Below are positions 35,987 to 48,203 of a stretch of 64,000 bases of DNA, piece by piece (position 1 is the stretch's first letter; every line of letters begins with the position of its first letter). This stretch comes from Ephemerocybe angulata (taxonomy: Eukaryota > Basidiomycota > Agaricomycetes > Agaricales > Psathyrellaceae). The notes below the pieces were generated by a model. The model worked only from the letters and a program-made list of their open reading frames with translations. It was not told the DNA's origin and made no database searches. The stretch covers positions 248,001-312,000 of the forward strand of contig JAACJK010000065.1 in NCBI GenBank assembly GCA_013368325.1, written 5' to 3'. Both the position numbers and the translations under genes were made by a program.

Positions 35987-37525
35987 TCACAGCCACAAGG
36001 CCCAGTTCACACGACTAATAGGGATGATGATGAGGAACCGGAAAACGTAGATATACCATTGCCCACGGAAGCCATTGAGTGCGACCAACACGATCGAGAG
36101 CGCAAAGGTGACCGCGCACAGAATTTTGGCCAGCCTGTTGATCTCAAGGTCCAACAGTCCAACCTTGGTTTCTGGGTGACTTGTGTTCATGACCGCACCC
36201 GTTTCCGAACCTGTGTACACGACGAATCCCACTGCGGAGCCCGCAGCAAGGACGGTGTTCGACCAGAGAACGTTCTCTGCCGTCAGCGGTGATATCGACG
36301 GAGGGAGGTGCTGCATGGGCAGTCCAGAGTCGGCCGCCGTCGTCTGTGGCGGCTTGTTGAGCGTGAACGTCCCGACAAATGTATGGATATCCTTAATGGG
36401 CGGGTCGGCTGCGTAGCAACGTCAGTGTGCTTCGAGCACAACAGCAATCCACGCACGCACCATAGATCTCCGCGTCCAGCGACGGCAAGTCTTTCTCGGC
36501 CAGCTTCTGGGTTTCGGGCACGGCGACGCGCAGCTTCCAGTCGGTCTCGCCGTCGAGCTGATCGGTTCGGATGAAACACGTCCCCGAGGCGTCTGAGGTG
36601 CGGAGGAGGACGAGGTCGGCAGGCACGCGCTGGTTCTTTTCGAGGTGGACAAGGTCGCCCACGCGCAGGGACGACGAGGGCACGGAGCGGGTGTTGGGGT
36701 AGCCTTCCTCTGTCGAAGAAGCGTCCGCTCGTTGCAGGATGAGGTAGCGCTGGGAGTTGGCTTCTTTGTCTCGAAGATGGCGTTTGTAGTCGTCGTACGC
36801 CTCCTTGCCAATCGTAACACACAGTACGAAGGCGAGGGGCGCGACATAGGTCACAATGAAGCCTGTGAAGCGTCAGATCTTCTTCGAAACGTCGTTCAAT
36901 GGCACTCACCGATCTTCAATGCGGGTATGAATTGCGATAGGGCAACCAACAGGAAGTAAAGGTTGAAGAAGAACTTGAACTGTTCGTAGAACACGACGGG
37001 GAGGAAGGTGAAGACGTTGTACTTTTGATTCCGCACAGTGTTGGGTGGATATCGCGATTGAAGGCGTTCTGCGAAGAGCTCAGTCGCGAAGCTCGGGGAA
37101 AGATGCTGCACGCACCTGGAGGATGGAATGGTACTGTTCTCGACTTGTCTTTCGGGCCATGGGTTCTACTTGGTGCTGGTGTTGTCTGCACTCTAAATGA
37201 GTTAAGCGCCTGTCGACAGGAACATACCACGCACCGGGCTTGTCGCAGGCTCATCGCTGTCTTCATCCGCCCCGTCAAACCCCTCTGCATTTCCGAGCAA
37301 TTGGGCCTCTTCCTCCGGTTCATCCACATATCTCCCCCGCAGCCCCGACCTGAAATCCCTGTTCCTGCGTGCATTCGCGTTGGAGCCGATGGTCGTGACC
37401 CGTGTCATGTCTGGATTCGGCGAATGAAGGGCGATCCTCGACTCGGAATCGCCTGGATCGTCGAGCGGTGTGTAGTCTCCTCGGTTCTTGTGTCGTCGTA
37501 GCTTGCGCAAAGGGATATCCGACAT
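35987..37525 (-). pseudogene. NEO1: NEO1 5' fragment, middle copy (mosaic)
   Basis: It carries the NEO1 promoter-proximal sequence, start codon (37525), N-tail, spans 1-2, the actuator [10 protein letters not shown] motif and spans 3-4. It leaves NEO1 homology at about 36003. Relative to the full gene there are in-frame losses of 12 and 3 nt just before the break. The frame continues as RVNWALWL and then stops at 35987. The phosphorylation (DKTGT), nucleotide-binding and C-terminal membrane domains are missing, so it cannot be a pump. Splice sites and frame appear intact, so a truncated protein could still be made. It matches the third copy left of about 36652 and the first copy right of about 37303. 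Confidence 0.85.
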
Positions 37526-38124
37526 GTAACTCTGCCGGACGTCTGGTGGCGTGACGGTCAACTGTGGTCGTGTTCGGACTCTGGAGTGACGCACCTGTGC
37601 ACAGCTTCAACTATCTTGGGTCATATGAAGTAGAGGATGTCTAATGCCCAGTAGGGCTTCGTGCAGTGGCTTTAGTCGAGTTGTGGTCGTCGTGGTCGTC
37701 GTGGTCGTCGTTGCAAACCAAGCAACCGCTTTCGGTACTTGATGTTTGGACTCGACGCGCAACCAAACAACCGGCGCTTCCTCTCTCCCCTCACGCAGCA
37801 CTCCCTCGGCGACGATCTGACCCTGCCCAACGCCCCTCGCACGCCAAAATCGCCCGCCTCGCACACGCCTCGATCCCGGCCGTCCCCTTGTTGGACGCGA
37901 TCAAGGCCTCCTTCCATCCCGCTCGACGCCTGCCTGCGCCTCCTTTCGACGCATCCATCATGCACCCTGCCGCCGTTTCCACTGCAAGATTTCAATTGCT
38001 CGCGATTCCCAACCGACTTCGCAGCACCTTGGCACAGCCTCAAGAGTCAGGCATGCTCTCAAGTTCAAAGCGACGTCCGATGCCCAAGTCAGCGACGCCC
38101 GAGTAAAGGGCACGGAGATCGAAG

Positions 38125-40244
38125 GTCAGTACCGACACCGCGCATGTGGACAAGTATACTAATATGCACTACAGATGCCTGTCTCGACGAGCTCGGAGCT
38201 GGTACTAACTAGACTCATCGACGACGAACATACACACCGCTCCGAAATCAACGACCAGCACGCGTCCTCGACCCAATTCCGCCAGAACACCCTGCACGAT
38301 GGCCGATCGACCAACGAGCGCGGTCGCCAGTCTGACTGCTATTCAAGGTTAGTCTAGTATACTTGCGAAAAGATGATGCACTCACATTCTCCACCAGAAT
38401 CATGCAAGCCGACCCTCGCAGCACCTCGCGAATTCGGCCTGAGCGACGAAAAGCACCGGGCAGTCAGCAAGCAAGTCAAGCACAGTCGATTAACCGCACT
38501 CACCAACGACAGAACCCGCACCATTTCCAATCGCGCCATACAGACTGGCCGGCCGACAAGTGCACGAAAAGGTAGATATCTGGGACCTCAAAAGGTAAGC
38601 AAATCTCGCACTCCTAGACCAACGGCACGCTTACATTATAACCCAGGCTCATGCGACAACCGAAACCAAGGCATTCGAGATTCGGGACCTTCGAAACAGT
38701 CCGTGAGCATGAATTTCCTGTAGATCGACGCGAGGGGTACTTACGATCGCCGCCACAGGAAACGAAGGCGACGGCAGTGCCAGTAGCTTCAGCAAGCCGT
38801 GCTCGACGTGCGACGAAAGTCATTCGCCGCTTGGAGTCACCGGCAGAACCCCACGCACTTTCCACCACCATGCGATCGACAATGGACTGGCCGGCCGACG
38901 AATTGCAAGTCCCCCAGTCAAATGGGTTCAAAAGGTAAGTAGATCTCGCGCTCTTAAATTGACGATACACTTACTTTATCACCCTACAAAAGCCATCGAA
39001 ATCAAGGCATTCGTGTCCTTCGAATCAGTATCTGTGAGTAAGATTTCCCTTGATATCAGTGCGAACGAGGCTTACCTGTTTTACAGAAGGTGTAGTACGA
39101 AATCGACGCGACATGGGGAGGCCTAGCAACCGGGCTTGACGTGCGAGAGCAGCCTTCGCCGATGGGGTGCGTCGACGACGCAGAACGCCGACCAGCCCAA
39201 CCACGTTCACCAAAGACAGGACCCCCGCGCGCTTTCCACCACCAAGCGATCGACGACGGGCCTGGCGATGGACGGCAAGCGAAGGGGTGGATGATGTAGT
39301 GTGTCTAGAGATTCAGATGTGAGTACTTGCCGTGCGCTCGTAGGCCGATGTTAGACTTACTTGTGTTACCAGAGGCCTCCAACGAAAGCTACAAGCAACG
39401 GCAGAAGGAGCAGGCCGTGCCAGACGTGCGAAGAAAGCCATTCGAGGATCGTCGCTGGGACCGCCGTGTCTGGGCCGGGATTCGTGGAGCTAGAGGATGG
39501 TAGGGTTGTGGTGTAGGTGAGTTCTATGTCGGCGGTTGGAAATGGTCAGTAAACGAGTGCCACTGTGACAAGTGGACTGACTAACTTTGTTCATGCAGAC
39601 TTTCGCGCACGACCTGGCCGTTTGGACCTCACGAGCGGCGGCGCGCTAGACGTGCACGGCGGCGGCGAAGGGCAGGATCGACATGGGCTCGGGGGAACGG
39701 AGGGCAATGGTGTCGGTGTCTGCCCTCCATGGGTCACCGCGAAGTGTGTGGGCCGTGGCGCGAGAGGACGCTGGGCTATGTGGGCGGTCAGCAAAACTTG
39801 ACTGCCATTTTGACGACTTGGACTTACCGGCTTTATTTGTTCAGACTTTCTCTACAATTCGACCCTTTGAACCTCACGAGCGGCGTCGCGCTGGAGGTGG
39901 ACGGCGACGACAGTGACGGCGAGTGGCGGGCTTGGTGGAATAGAGGGCCAGGACCTCTCCGGCTCACAAGTCGTCGGTGGGACGTGTGGGGTTCGTGACG
40001 CGAGAGGACGACGGGGCTATTTGGGTGGTTAGTAAATGGTAAGCACAGGATTAACATTTTGGCGATGTGGACTGACTGTTTTTATTCGTTCAGCCTTTCG
40101 TGTACAACTTGGCCGTTTGAGACTTGCGGCGGCGGCGCACTGGACGTGTCCGCGGAGTCGAAGGCCAGGATCGTGGCGGGCTTGGTGGAACAGAGGGCTA
40201 GGGCGCAGGTGCCGGGTCACTGTGGGCCATAATCGTCATTGGGA
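38125..40244 (+). repeat. Plus-strand exon/intron-like module array, copy 2
   Basis: Identical to 28641-30760 at offset +9484. The ~247-bp period units start at 39599, 39845 and 40094. Confidence 0.55.
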
Positions 40245-41091
40245 AGACGTGTAGGCCAACGATTCTATGCTTACCTTCACGTAGCCAGCCTGACCTCCAT
40301 CCCATCGTCGTGCGTCGAGACCGTCGCGAGTTGGCTTGTTGGAGGTCGTTACATCAGTAACGTAGGAGCCTTAATAAATTGGTTTGTTATCAAAGGGTAT
40401 TTGACTATGCGCGAATCAGTAAGGTAATTGGCATGTGTAATAGGGGCACTTACGTAGGCTGGCGTCAAGTCCTGTGCAGCGAGCGTGAGTATGGTATAGA
40501 CGAGAGCAGGACTAATATGAATCAACAAACGACTTTGTGGTCAACTTCAGATGTAACAAATGGGTTACCAGACGTACAGTTGCAGTGTCTGGCTGACTGA
40601 TTGTTGGTGGCGAGCTGTGAGCCTGCTGGCAAGGCCAAACGAGAGGTTCGTGCTGCCGGCGCTAATGATAGATTAGAAATGACAGGATGCTCAAGAAAAG
40701 GGAAAACGACCTACCAGAGTTAATTGACGTCGACGGCGACGACGGCAGCCAGATGGTCAAGGCAATAGTATGGTGAGTTGAGTGTCACAACCCCAAAGAG
40801 GGTGTAGAGAGCGATGGAGGAAAGGTAAGTGAGGGAGGGAGGAAAGGGAATGTGGAGGGATGATGCCAATCCCCTCGAATCCCTCCCATCCTTTATACAT
40901 TTGCCCCCTCCCAATTGACCCGACCATCCCCGGGTACACCCTATCCTAGGCACCCGACGACTCCCTTAACCCCCGGATGCGCAAGTCTTTCGCTCGCTCG
41001 TATCGCAACTTACGTGCATCTCCCCGTATCCCTGCAATCGCTCCGTGCTTCCGAGCAGAGTTTCGGGCGCTGAGTGAAAATGGTACGTAAA

Positions 41092-41778
41092 TTATGGCTG
41101 TTTGATGGGCTGTGCTGACGTGCCAAGACAGGGTTCTCCTGGGAGAGTGCGTTTGAATGGCGTGTTTTTGGGCGAGTGGGGCGAGGAGGGGATAGTGTGG
41201 ATGGGTCGGTTTGGGTTGGAGATCTGGGTTTGGGGACCTCGAGGATGCTTGGTGTATACTGGTGGAGCTAGGGTAAAGAGCTGGTCACCGAACATGTGTG
41301 CACTCACTGCCCTTTTTTGCATGCTATTCAATGCGCTTTGTGTGCGTCGTTTTAAGCGCCCAAAGCATTCCTTAACGCATCGCACCACTTCGCCAGCCCA
41401 GGACAACATCGACTCACTTGGCACCACATTAGAGCCCTCAGGGGTACCCCTGAATGTGCCCAGCATTATCCAGAACACCCACAATAACGCAAACGTCGTT
41501 TTACGAGTGTGCGGCGACCGAGCTTCCGACGCAAGTATTCGCTCGAGTAATCTGTTTCTATGATTTATTTTCTGGCAGATGGATACCCGCTTACGTGGGT
41601 GACGTTGGTACTGATCTGTCGTAAGAGTCTGGGCGCTGGAATGGAGTCGTTTGGATGGGGTGGAATTAGATGAATCGGACGGGGAGGAGGTGTACGTATG
41701 GCGCGCGTTTGAGATCTTCGAGTTTGTGGTTTCGTTGAACATGGACGGCTGGTCGGACTGAAAGGTACACAGTAACAT
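41092..41778 (-). CDS. Hypothetical ORF in the repeated block, copy 2
   Basis: Identical to the 228-codon frame at 31608-32294, with the same single hydrophobic stretch and no family assignment. Confidence 0.25.
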   Translation of the reverse strand: MLLCTFQSDQPSMFNETTNSKISNARHTYTSSPSDSSNSTPSKRLHSSAQTLTTDQYQRHPRKRVSICQKINHRNRLLERILASEARSPHTRKTTFALLWVFWIMLGTFRGTPEGSNVVPSESMLSWAGEVVRCVKECFGRLKRRTQSALNSMQKRAVSAHMFGDQLFTLAPPVYTKHPRGPQTQISNPNRPIHTIPSSPHSPKNTPFKRTLPGEPCLGTSAQPIKQP

Positions 41779-42723
41779 ACATGCATACTACTAGTGTCTG
41801 TTATATCTACATAATGAGGGATTCGCTGCAGCCGTTTGGGCTTGTACCCGTCGTTCATAGTCCAAAAATCGTTTGAATTGCTTTCAAACTCAACTCCAGA
41901 TTTCCCGATCTCAAACCTCGTTTCCCACTAGTTCCATGTATCAATCACAGTAACGCAGCTTAACGTACTTGCTTGAATGCAACTGGATGTGGATACGAAA
42001 GACACAGTTCGACGCAACTCCATTTTGGCCTCCTCGCGCCAGCGGGCGCTTGCGCCTTGCCATCGAGAAAAGATCTCACTACCCCGAGCCCAATCTTCGC
42101 GCAAAAGGCCTCAAATATGTCGATAGACTGCAAACATATTACTCAGGTAGAATTTCACTGTTCCTGGGATAAGTTGGGGGCCTCGAAACGACCTCAAAGT
42201 AAGAAATAAGTCAAACTTCAAAATAGGCGCCCGTGAGCGAAATGACGCCAGGGCCCCTGACAGGTCCCGGAAACTCCGGATATCATAGCGCTATGGTACG
42301 TACGGTAACCCCAACACATCTCCTATTATAAGTCTAAAATAAAAGCACTCTATTCTACGCAGGGACACGGAAGATGGAACGGCATATCAATGCCGGCGCA
42401 AGCTCGGCCAAGCTCCTTGGCCGCCTGCGTGCACCACCTCGCGATGAAGCCGATATGTCAGAGTGGGCTTGGAAATGAGTCGCCAGCGTACGTACAGTAA
42501 AATTTGCATCTCCGTGCAGACTCCCTCCGGCGCTCGGGGCTGCGAGGGACTCGGTGAGCATGTGCGACGGGATAGATGGAGGCGAACACTTACGGCGACA
42601 TTCGCTGTTTACGGCGGATGCAAAATTGACTCCTGTGTTCTGTCCTGAAAATGGAAGGGGGTTATAAAACGAGGTGGGTGATAGGCGAATAGGAGTGCTT
42701 ACGGTTTGAGTGGTTGGCTACGG

Positions 42724-44314
42724 CAACGGACGGCGGGGTGTGATAGAAATGATTTCCGGGAAAGGTTGTTCTGCAGTTGAAGCTAGTCAGCAGATAATCA
42801 AGTAGCATAACGGTACGTACATCCACCAAAAGGTACGCGACCGGTGATTACACTACAGAAATGATTCCGGCGACAGACGAGGCTATAGCATGCGAGATGA
42901 TTAGCGAGCACGATAGAAATAAATCCGGCGAAAGTCGAGGAAGGGCGAATACGATATCGTTAGCGAGCGAACGTGGGATCGGACATGATTGAACCTACGA
43001 AGGTGGTATGACGGCTATCGGTCAGGATGCTTCAAGTTGTGCGGAACCCGGTGCGAAGGTTTGGATGGAGCGCCGGCCATTGGGTGGGTGTTGGTGGCGA
43101 TGCGAGGTGCGTGCTCCCTGTCCGACGAGTATTAGGTCGTCAAATACAATAGATAGCGGGGTATGCTTACCTTGGATGGCGAAGACACGACAGATCGATT
43201 TCCGGCGAACCAGAACTGGGAAGGCCTCGGATATAAGCCCTGTTCACACGCCGACACGGACTGTTTGCTTACCGCGCAGTTTTGAAAGCTTGAAAGGCGA
43301 ATACACGATGTATCAATTTCCCGTGAGCAGGGAAGGCGTCGAAGGAAGGCGGGTTGTGTTCGTAGGCTGAGGGTAGTACCCAATGAGCATTTTCGCGTGT
43401 TGTCGTGACTCAGGCAGGTGTACGAGATATCCAATTCCCGGGGCAAGACTATAATCAAGTGTAACTTGTTAGTGTTGCAAAGGGCTGGTACTTAGAGAGG
43501 ATGGCTCACCTTTGCGACGGAAAGTGAGAAAGAGGCGGCCGTCTTGAAGGCATGGATAGGCCGGTCTTGTGAAGTTGTGCATGGTAAAGTATATATGGAT
43601 TTTCATCCGGCGAGCGGGAGCTGTCGCGAGGGCGCAACACGTCGATTCCCGCGAGAGCGTTCTGCTGGCCGTTAGTAGTGAATGACTGGTACCCTAACGA
43701 AATGACTTGCCTTTTGAGAAGGTCAGTGGCGAGCTTTGCTATGAACGTGTGAGGCTGCGCATGATAAAGTATATCTGGATTTTTTTGCGGCGACGGGCGA
43801 CTAAAGGAATGACCGTCCGGCGTCAGCTGGGAGTGCATGATATAGCGGGAGACAAAACGAATGCCTGCCGACTCACGAGCCCTTCGTTACATAGTAGACC
43901 GGCGGTGGAGTGGAGTCTTCCATCTAACTTGCTGTGAGCGTCAGCTGGGAATACACGAGGCCGCGGTGGACGAACTGAATGCATCTACAACAACGGATGC
44001 CTGGAAAATGGTTAGCGAGGAATACACCGAGCAAGGCCAGCCGCCAGACGAACCGCTTTGCTGAATCGAGCATGCCAAGGTGGACAATTGGCCATCGTGC
44101 AGGGGAAACGGGGTATGGAAGGTGGAGAATAGGAAGATGGGGGATGGAACGAGAATCCTAGAGGTGCCGAGGGAACGTGCTGGAACGTGTCGAACCGAGG
44201 AAGAAAGAAGCCTGGTCCCTGACCGGAGGTACAGCCAAAACGAGTCTAAGGCGGCGTCACGCAATAAGTACATCCGGCGAAACGGTTCATACATTCAGGG
44301 TCGTCGTCTATCTA
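42724..44314 (-). repeat. Minus-strand degenerate module array with CCGGCGA core, copy 2
   Basis: Identical to 33240-34830 at offset +9484. Confidence 0.5.
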
Positions 44315-44803
44315 GATAGGAGCTACAATAATACTACATACTTTGAAGCAGGAGTGAGCGAAGGGATTCTACAACCTACAAGAAAAGGTAAGTCAGCAAA
44401 GGAATTTGTGGAGGGATGAGAGACTACTCGAAGCGAAGCCGTCGGACGGATAATGAGAAAGAAATCAAAGCGACGCCATCGGACGGACCCTGAAGCAAGC
44501 AATGATAAATTGATCACGTCGGAAACAACAGTCCTGGGCTGCAAGTGGGATACAGAGGTCAGTGAAGAGGGATATCCCTCCTTGCAGAACAATTGAGAGA
44601 GAATGGGTTTCGGTTCAGACCCAGTCCCTCACAATTGTTCCAAAGGGAGGGAATGAAAGGGAAGGAGGGAGATGTGAGATGACGTACGGGGAGGTGATGC
44701 AGGTGGAATGGTGCTTTGTGTGCACAACCGAGGATGCTATGATGGATTACGAGGAGCCTTGCTGGCATCTCTGAGCTGGCAAGCGTGACAGTCACGAAAT
44801 GGC

Positions 44804-45244
44804 GGGTATATAACCTGGGATACGTCCTTCGCCGTCTTGACTATCTGATGCCTGCTGTATGTCGCGAGTCTGTTCAGCCTTCCGTTACCCCCCAGTGATT
44901 CCCTCAATAGTCGTCGTAATCTTCGTAGACCGTTGTGAGTCTGTTCGGTCTTTGCTCGTCGCTCGCTGATTCCCTCCCCAGTCGCCATCCTGCCTGTCGT
45001 CGTAATGCCCACCCCCGTACGTATTCAGTCTTCCCTCGTCGCTCGCTGATTGCCTCGCAAGTTGTTGAGTCATGTTTCTTGAATGGTAGTTGAATGCAGC
45101 GTGGGGTATATAAGCCTGGATGCGAAGTCGTCAGCCTCATCCCGTCGCCGTAGTCAACGCACTCGGCCATGTGACGTGGCCAGGATGTAGTCGGTTGTAG
45201 TCGGTAGCCGGTAGTCGTCGTAGTAGCCCCTGTAGTAGATACAT
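44804..45244. repeat. Short direct repeats with TATA-like elements, copy 2
   Basis: Identical to 35320-35760 at offset +9484, again directly beside a NEO1 5' fragment. Confidence 0.45.
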
Positions 45245-45470
45245 TTGCTCAAAATATACCCAGATGCTAAATACCGAAGTTACGCACCTGCACGCTACGT
45301 TTTGAAGTGGAACTTGCGACTTTTTTGAACTTTTTTGCCTCCATTTGGTAGGTCTTTGCCCTGGAAAGGAAATTCAGGGCCATCGAGGTGATACCCGGGA
45401 CCATCAGTGGCAGAAAACGAGAGCAAGACACAGCGAGAGGGAAGAGGACGAGACGCGCGCAAAGCCAGAG

Positions 45471-47009
45471 TCACAGCCACAAGGCCCAGTTCACACGACT
45501 AATAGGGATGATGATGAGGAACCGGAAAACGTAGATATACCATTGCCCACGGAAGCCATTGAGTGCGACCAACACGATCGAGAGCGCAAAGGTGACCGCG
45601 CACAGAATTTTGGCCAGCCTGTTGATCTCAAGGTCCAACAGTCCAACCTTGGTTTCTGGGTGACTTGTGTTCATGACCGCACCCGTTTCCGAACCTGTGT
45701 ACACGACGAATCCCACTGCGGAGCCCGCAGCAAGGACGGTGTTCGACCAGAGAACGTTCTCTGCCGTCAGCGGTGATATCGACGGAGGGAGGTGCTGCAT
45801 GGGCAGTCCAGAGTCGGCCGCCGTCGTCTGTGGCGGCTTGTTGAGCGTGAACGTCCCGACAAATGTATGGATATCCTTAATGGGCGGGTCGGCTGCGTAG
45901 CAACGTCAGTGTGCTTCGAGCACAACAGCAATCCACGCACGCACCATAGATCTCCGCGTCCAGCGACGGCAAGTCTTTCTCGGCCAGCTTCTGGGTTTCG
46001 GGCACGGCGACGCGCAGCTTCCAGTCGGTCTCGCCGTCGAGCTGATCGGTTCGGATGAAACACGTCCCCGAGGCGTCTGAGGTGCGGAGGAGGACGAGGT
46101 CGGCAGGCACGCGCTGGTTCTTTTCGAGGTGGACAAGGTCGCCCACGCGCAGGGACGACGAGGGCACGGAGCGGGTGTTGGGGTAGCCTTCCTCTGTCGA
46201 AGAAGCGTCCGCTCGTTGCAGGATGAGGTAGCGCTGGGAGTTGGCTTCTTTGTCTCGAAGATGGCGTTTGTAGTCGTCGTACGCCTCCTTGCCAATCGTA
46301 ACACACAGTACGAAGGCGAGGGGCGCGACATAGGTCACAATGAAGCCTGTGAAGCGTCAGATCTTCTTCGAAACGTCGTTCAATGGCACTCACCGATCTT
46401 CAATGCGGGTATGAATTGCGATAGGGCAACCAACAGGAAGTAAAGGTTGAAGAAGAACTTGAACTGTTCGTAGAACACGACGGGGAGGAAGGTGAAGACG
46501 TTGTACTTTTGATTCCGCACAGTGTTGGGTGGATATCGCGATTGAAGGCGTTCTGCGAAGAGCTCAGTCGCGAAGCTCGGGGAAAGATGCTGCACGCACC
46601 TGGAGGATGGAATGGTACTGTTCTCGACTTGTCTTTCGGGCCATGGGTTCTACTTGGTGCTGGTGTTGTCTGCACTCTAAATGAGTTAAGCGCCTGTCGA
46701 CAGGAACATACCACGCACCGGGCTTGTCGCAGGCTCATCGCTGTCTTCATCCGCCCCGTCAAACCCCTCTGCATTTCCGAGCAATTCGGCCTCTTCCTCC
46801 GGTTCATCCACATATCTCCCCCGCAGCCCCGACCTGAAATCCCTGTTCCTGCGTGCATTCGTGTTGGAGCCGATGGTTGTGACCCGCGTCATGTCTGGAT
46901 TCGGCGAATGAAGGGCGATCCTCGACTCGGAATCGCCTGGATCGTCGAGCGGTGTGTAGTCTCCTCGGTCCTTGTGTCGTCGTAGCTTGCGCAAAGGGAT
47001 ATCCGACAT
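45471..47009 (-). pseudogene. NEO1: NEO1 5' fragment, right-hand copy
   Basis: Start codon at 47009; same extent and same terminal stop (RVNWALWL, 45471) as the middle copy, so the protein would end before the DKTGT phosphorylation site. It carries its own substitutions right of 46787, for example Glu for Gln in the acidic N-tail, and a diverged promoter. NEO1-segment homology ends near 47226. The reading frame is intact. About 650 bp in the middle (46137-46786) are identical to the full-length gene although both flanks are diverged, which suggests conversion or exchange within this tract. Confidence 0.85.
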
Positions 47010-47226
47010 GTAACTCTGCCGGACGTCTGGTGGCGTGACGGTCAAATGTGGTCGTGTTCGGACTCCTGAATGACGCACCTGTGCACAGCTTCAACTATCT
47101 TGGGTCATATGAAGTAGAATGATGTATAACGCCCAGTATGGCTTCGTGTAGTGGCCTTGGTCGAGTTGTGGTCGTTGCGGTAGCCGTCGTCGTCGTCGTT
47201 GCAAACCAAGCAACCGCTTTCGGTAT

Positions 47227-48203
47227 TTCCATATCGCATCACGTGGCTTCCTGATGGAGGAACAGACTGCCTCTGCTGCAACAACTGATTCAACAACTGA
47301 TTCAACTCTTCATCTTCTGCAACTTGAACGTTTGAACTTCAAGCAACGACCACCATTCAGCGTTGTCTCGTCTGCTATTATCCGTCAGACGATTCTTCCT
47401 TCATCATTCTTGAGATTGACTCCGAGAAGAAGGTCGGACAATTACGCTCAAAAATCTACGCTGAGCTCAGACCTTCGCGCGGACTCTACCTTCTTTCCCA
47501 TCACCACCTGACCTCGTGAAGGACCATACGCAGATTATGACTTATTTAGGTGATCCAAATCCTCGAGCCAACCTCTACTGCATCCCTGCAGCAATATTCA
47601 GCAAATACCTTGAGAACTTACAGCTGAGACTTGAGAGCCAGAATGTCGAAGTTTCTCAGGCCTATCTCGCACAATCGCGCTTCTTTTTTTCGCTGCAGCG
47701 AGACTTTACGAGGATGAAGAAAGTCGCCGGAACGCCGTAAAAAGAGCACATGGACCATATGATGGGAGGGCCTGGGCGCTGGGACACAGCGGTCGACGGG
47801 GTGAATGGCTTCAAGCCTGACGCAGCCTGCTGAGTTGGTGACTTTCCCATCACCATGAGTGGAGGGGATGCGACCCTTCGAGTCATTGGGGATTGCAGTT
47901 GAATACTTCCACGATCACGTCTCGCCAACCAGCACAATCAACCCCTCAGTAATCATTGGGAGGATAGCGTCAACCCTAACGGTTTGATGCGCAAGATACA
48001 CGATATTTGAAAGTCTGAGCGCCTGAAGAAATTCTGTGGTGGGTACACTAGGTGCGTAGCGCATTTATCGTTGCCCATTCGTACGGGCGCTTATTCTCCA
48101 CAGCCACAATCACTACGTTTGGAACTCCGCGATAGGGACCAAAAGAATCAGATGCTACCTGGTTCGTAACTGTCTTCATCTACACCTCATCTATTCACTC
48201 ACA
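47227..48203. other. Unassigned stretch right of the tandem array
   Basis: Two plus-strand frames follow each other, 47254-47511 and 47516-47740. The second (YLGDPNPRANLYCIPAAIFS onward, then a Leu/Gln-rich helix-like stretch) reads like real coding sequence but matches nothing I know. The rest contains the promoter of the next gene. Confidence 0.3.

Larger units (their letters stand above)
28257..36002. repeat. Inter-NEO1 block, copy 1 (no recognised gene; modular exon-like arrays)
   Basis: This 7.7-kb block lies between the first and second NEO1 5' segments. Left to right: a GC-rich stretch with overlapping open frames (28257-28640), plus-strand exon/intron-like modules (28641-30760), a mixed zone with a 228-codon minus frame (31608-32294), a long non-coding stretch (32400-33200), degenerate minus-strand modules (33240-34830), and promoter-like repeats (35320-35760). 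No transposase, reverse transcriptase, integrase, terminal repeat or other known mobile-element feature was seen. The second copy is at 37741-45486. Confidence 0.7.
37741..45486. repeat. Inter-NEO1 block, copy 2
   Basis: This is the second copy of the 7,746-bp block at 28257-36002, offset by exactly 9,484 bp. I found no difference between the two copies. All sub-features recur. Confidence 0.85.
26504..47226. repeat. Tandem duplication, period 9,484 bp (2 full units plus third NEO1 5' fragment)
   Basis: A 1.75-kb NEO1 5' segment occurs at 26504-28256, 36003-37740 and 45487-47226. The intervening 7,746-bp blocks 28257-36002 and 37741-45486 are identical wherever I compared them. Positions p and p+9484 match without a difference that I could find from about 27169 to 37302, more than 10 kb. 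All frames in this span recur at exactly +9484. Outside that span the copies differ: the first NEO1 copy differs from the other two left of 27169, and the third differs from the other two right of 46787. The right edge of the NEO1-segment homology is near 28256/47226, after gctttcggta. The left edge is inside an exon near 26504/36003/45487. An assembly duplication must be excluded. Confidence 0.92.

Noticed and set aside
28257..45486. Classical transposon or retroelement as explanation of the repeated block
   Set aside because: No reverse transcriptase, integrase, transposase, helicase, terminal inverted or long terminal repeats seen. The repeat edges fall inside NEO1, which fits homologous recombination better.
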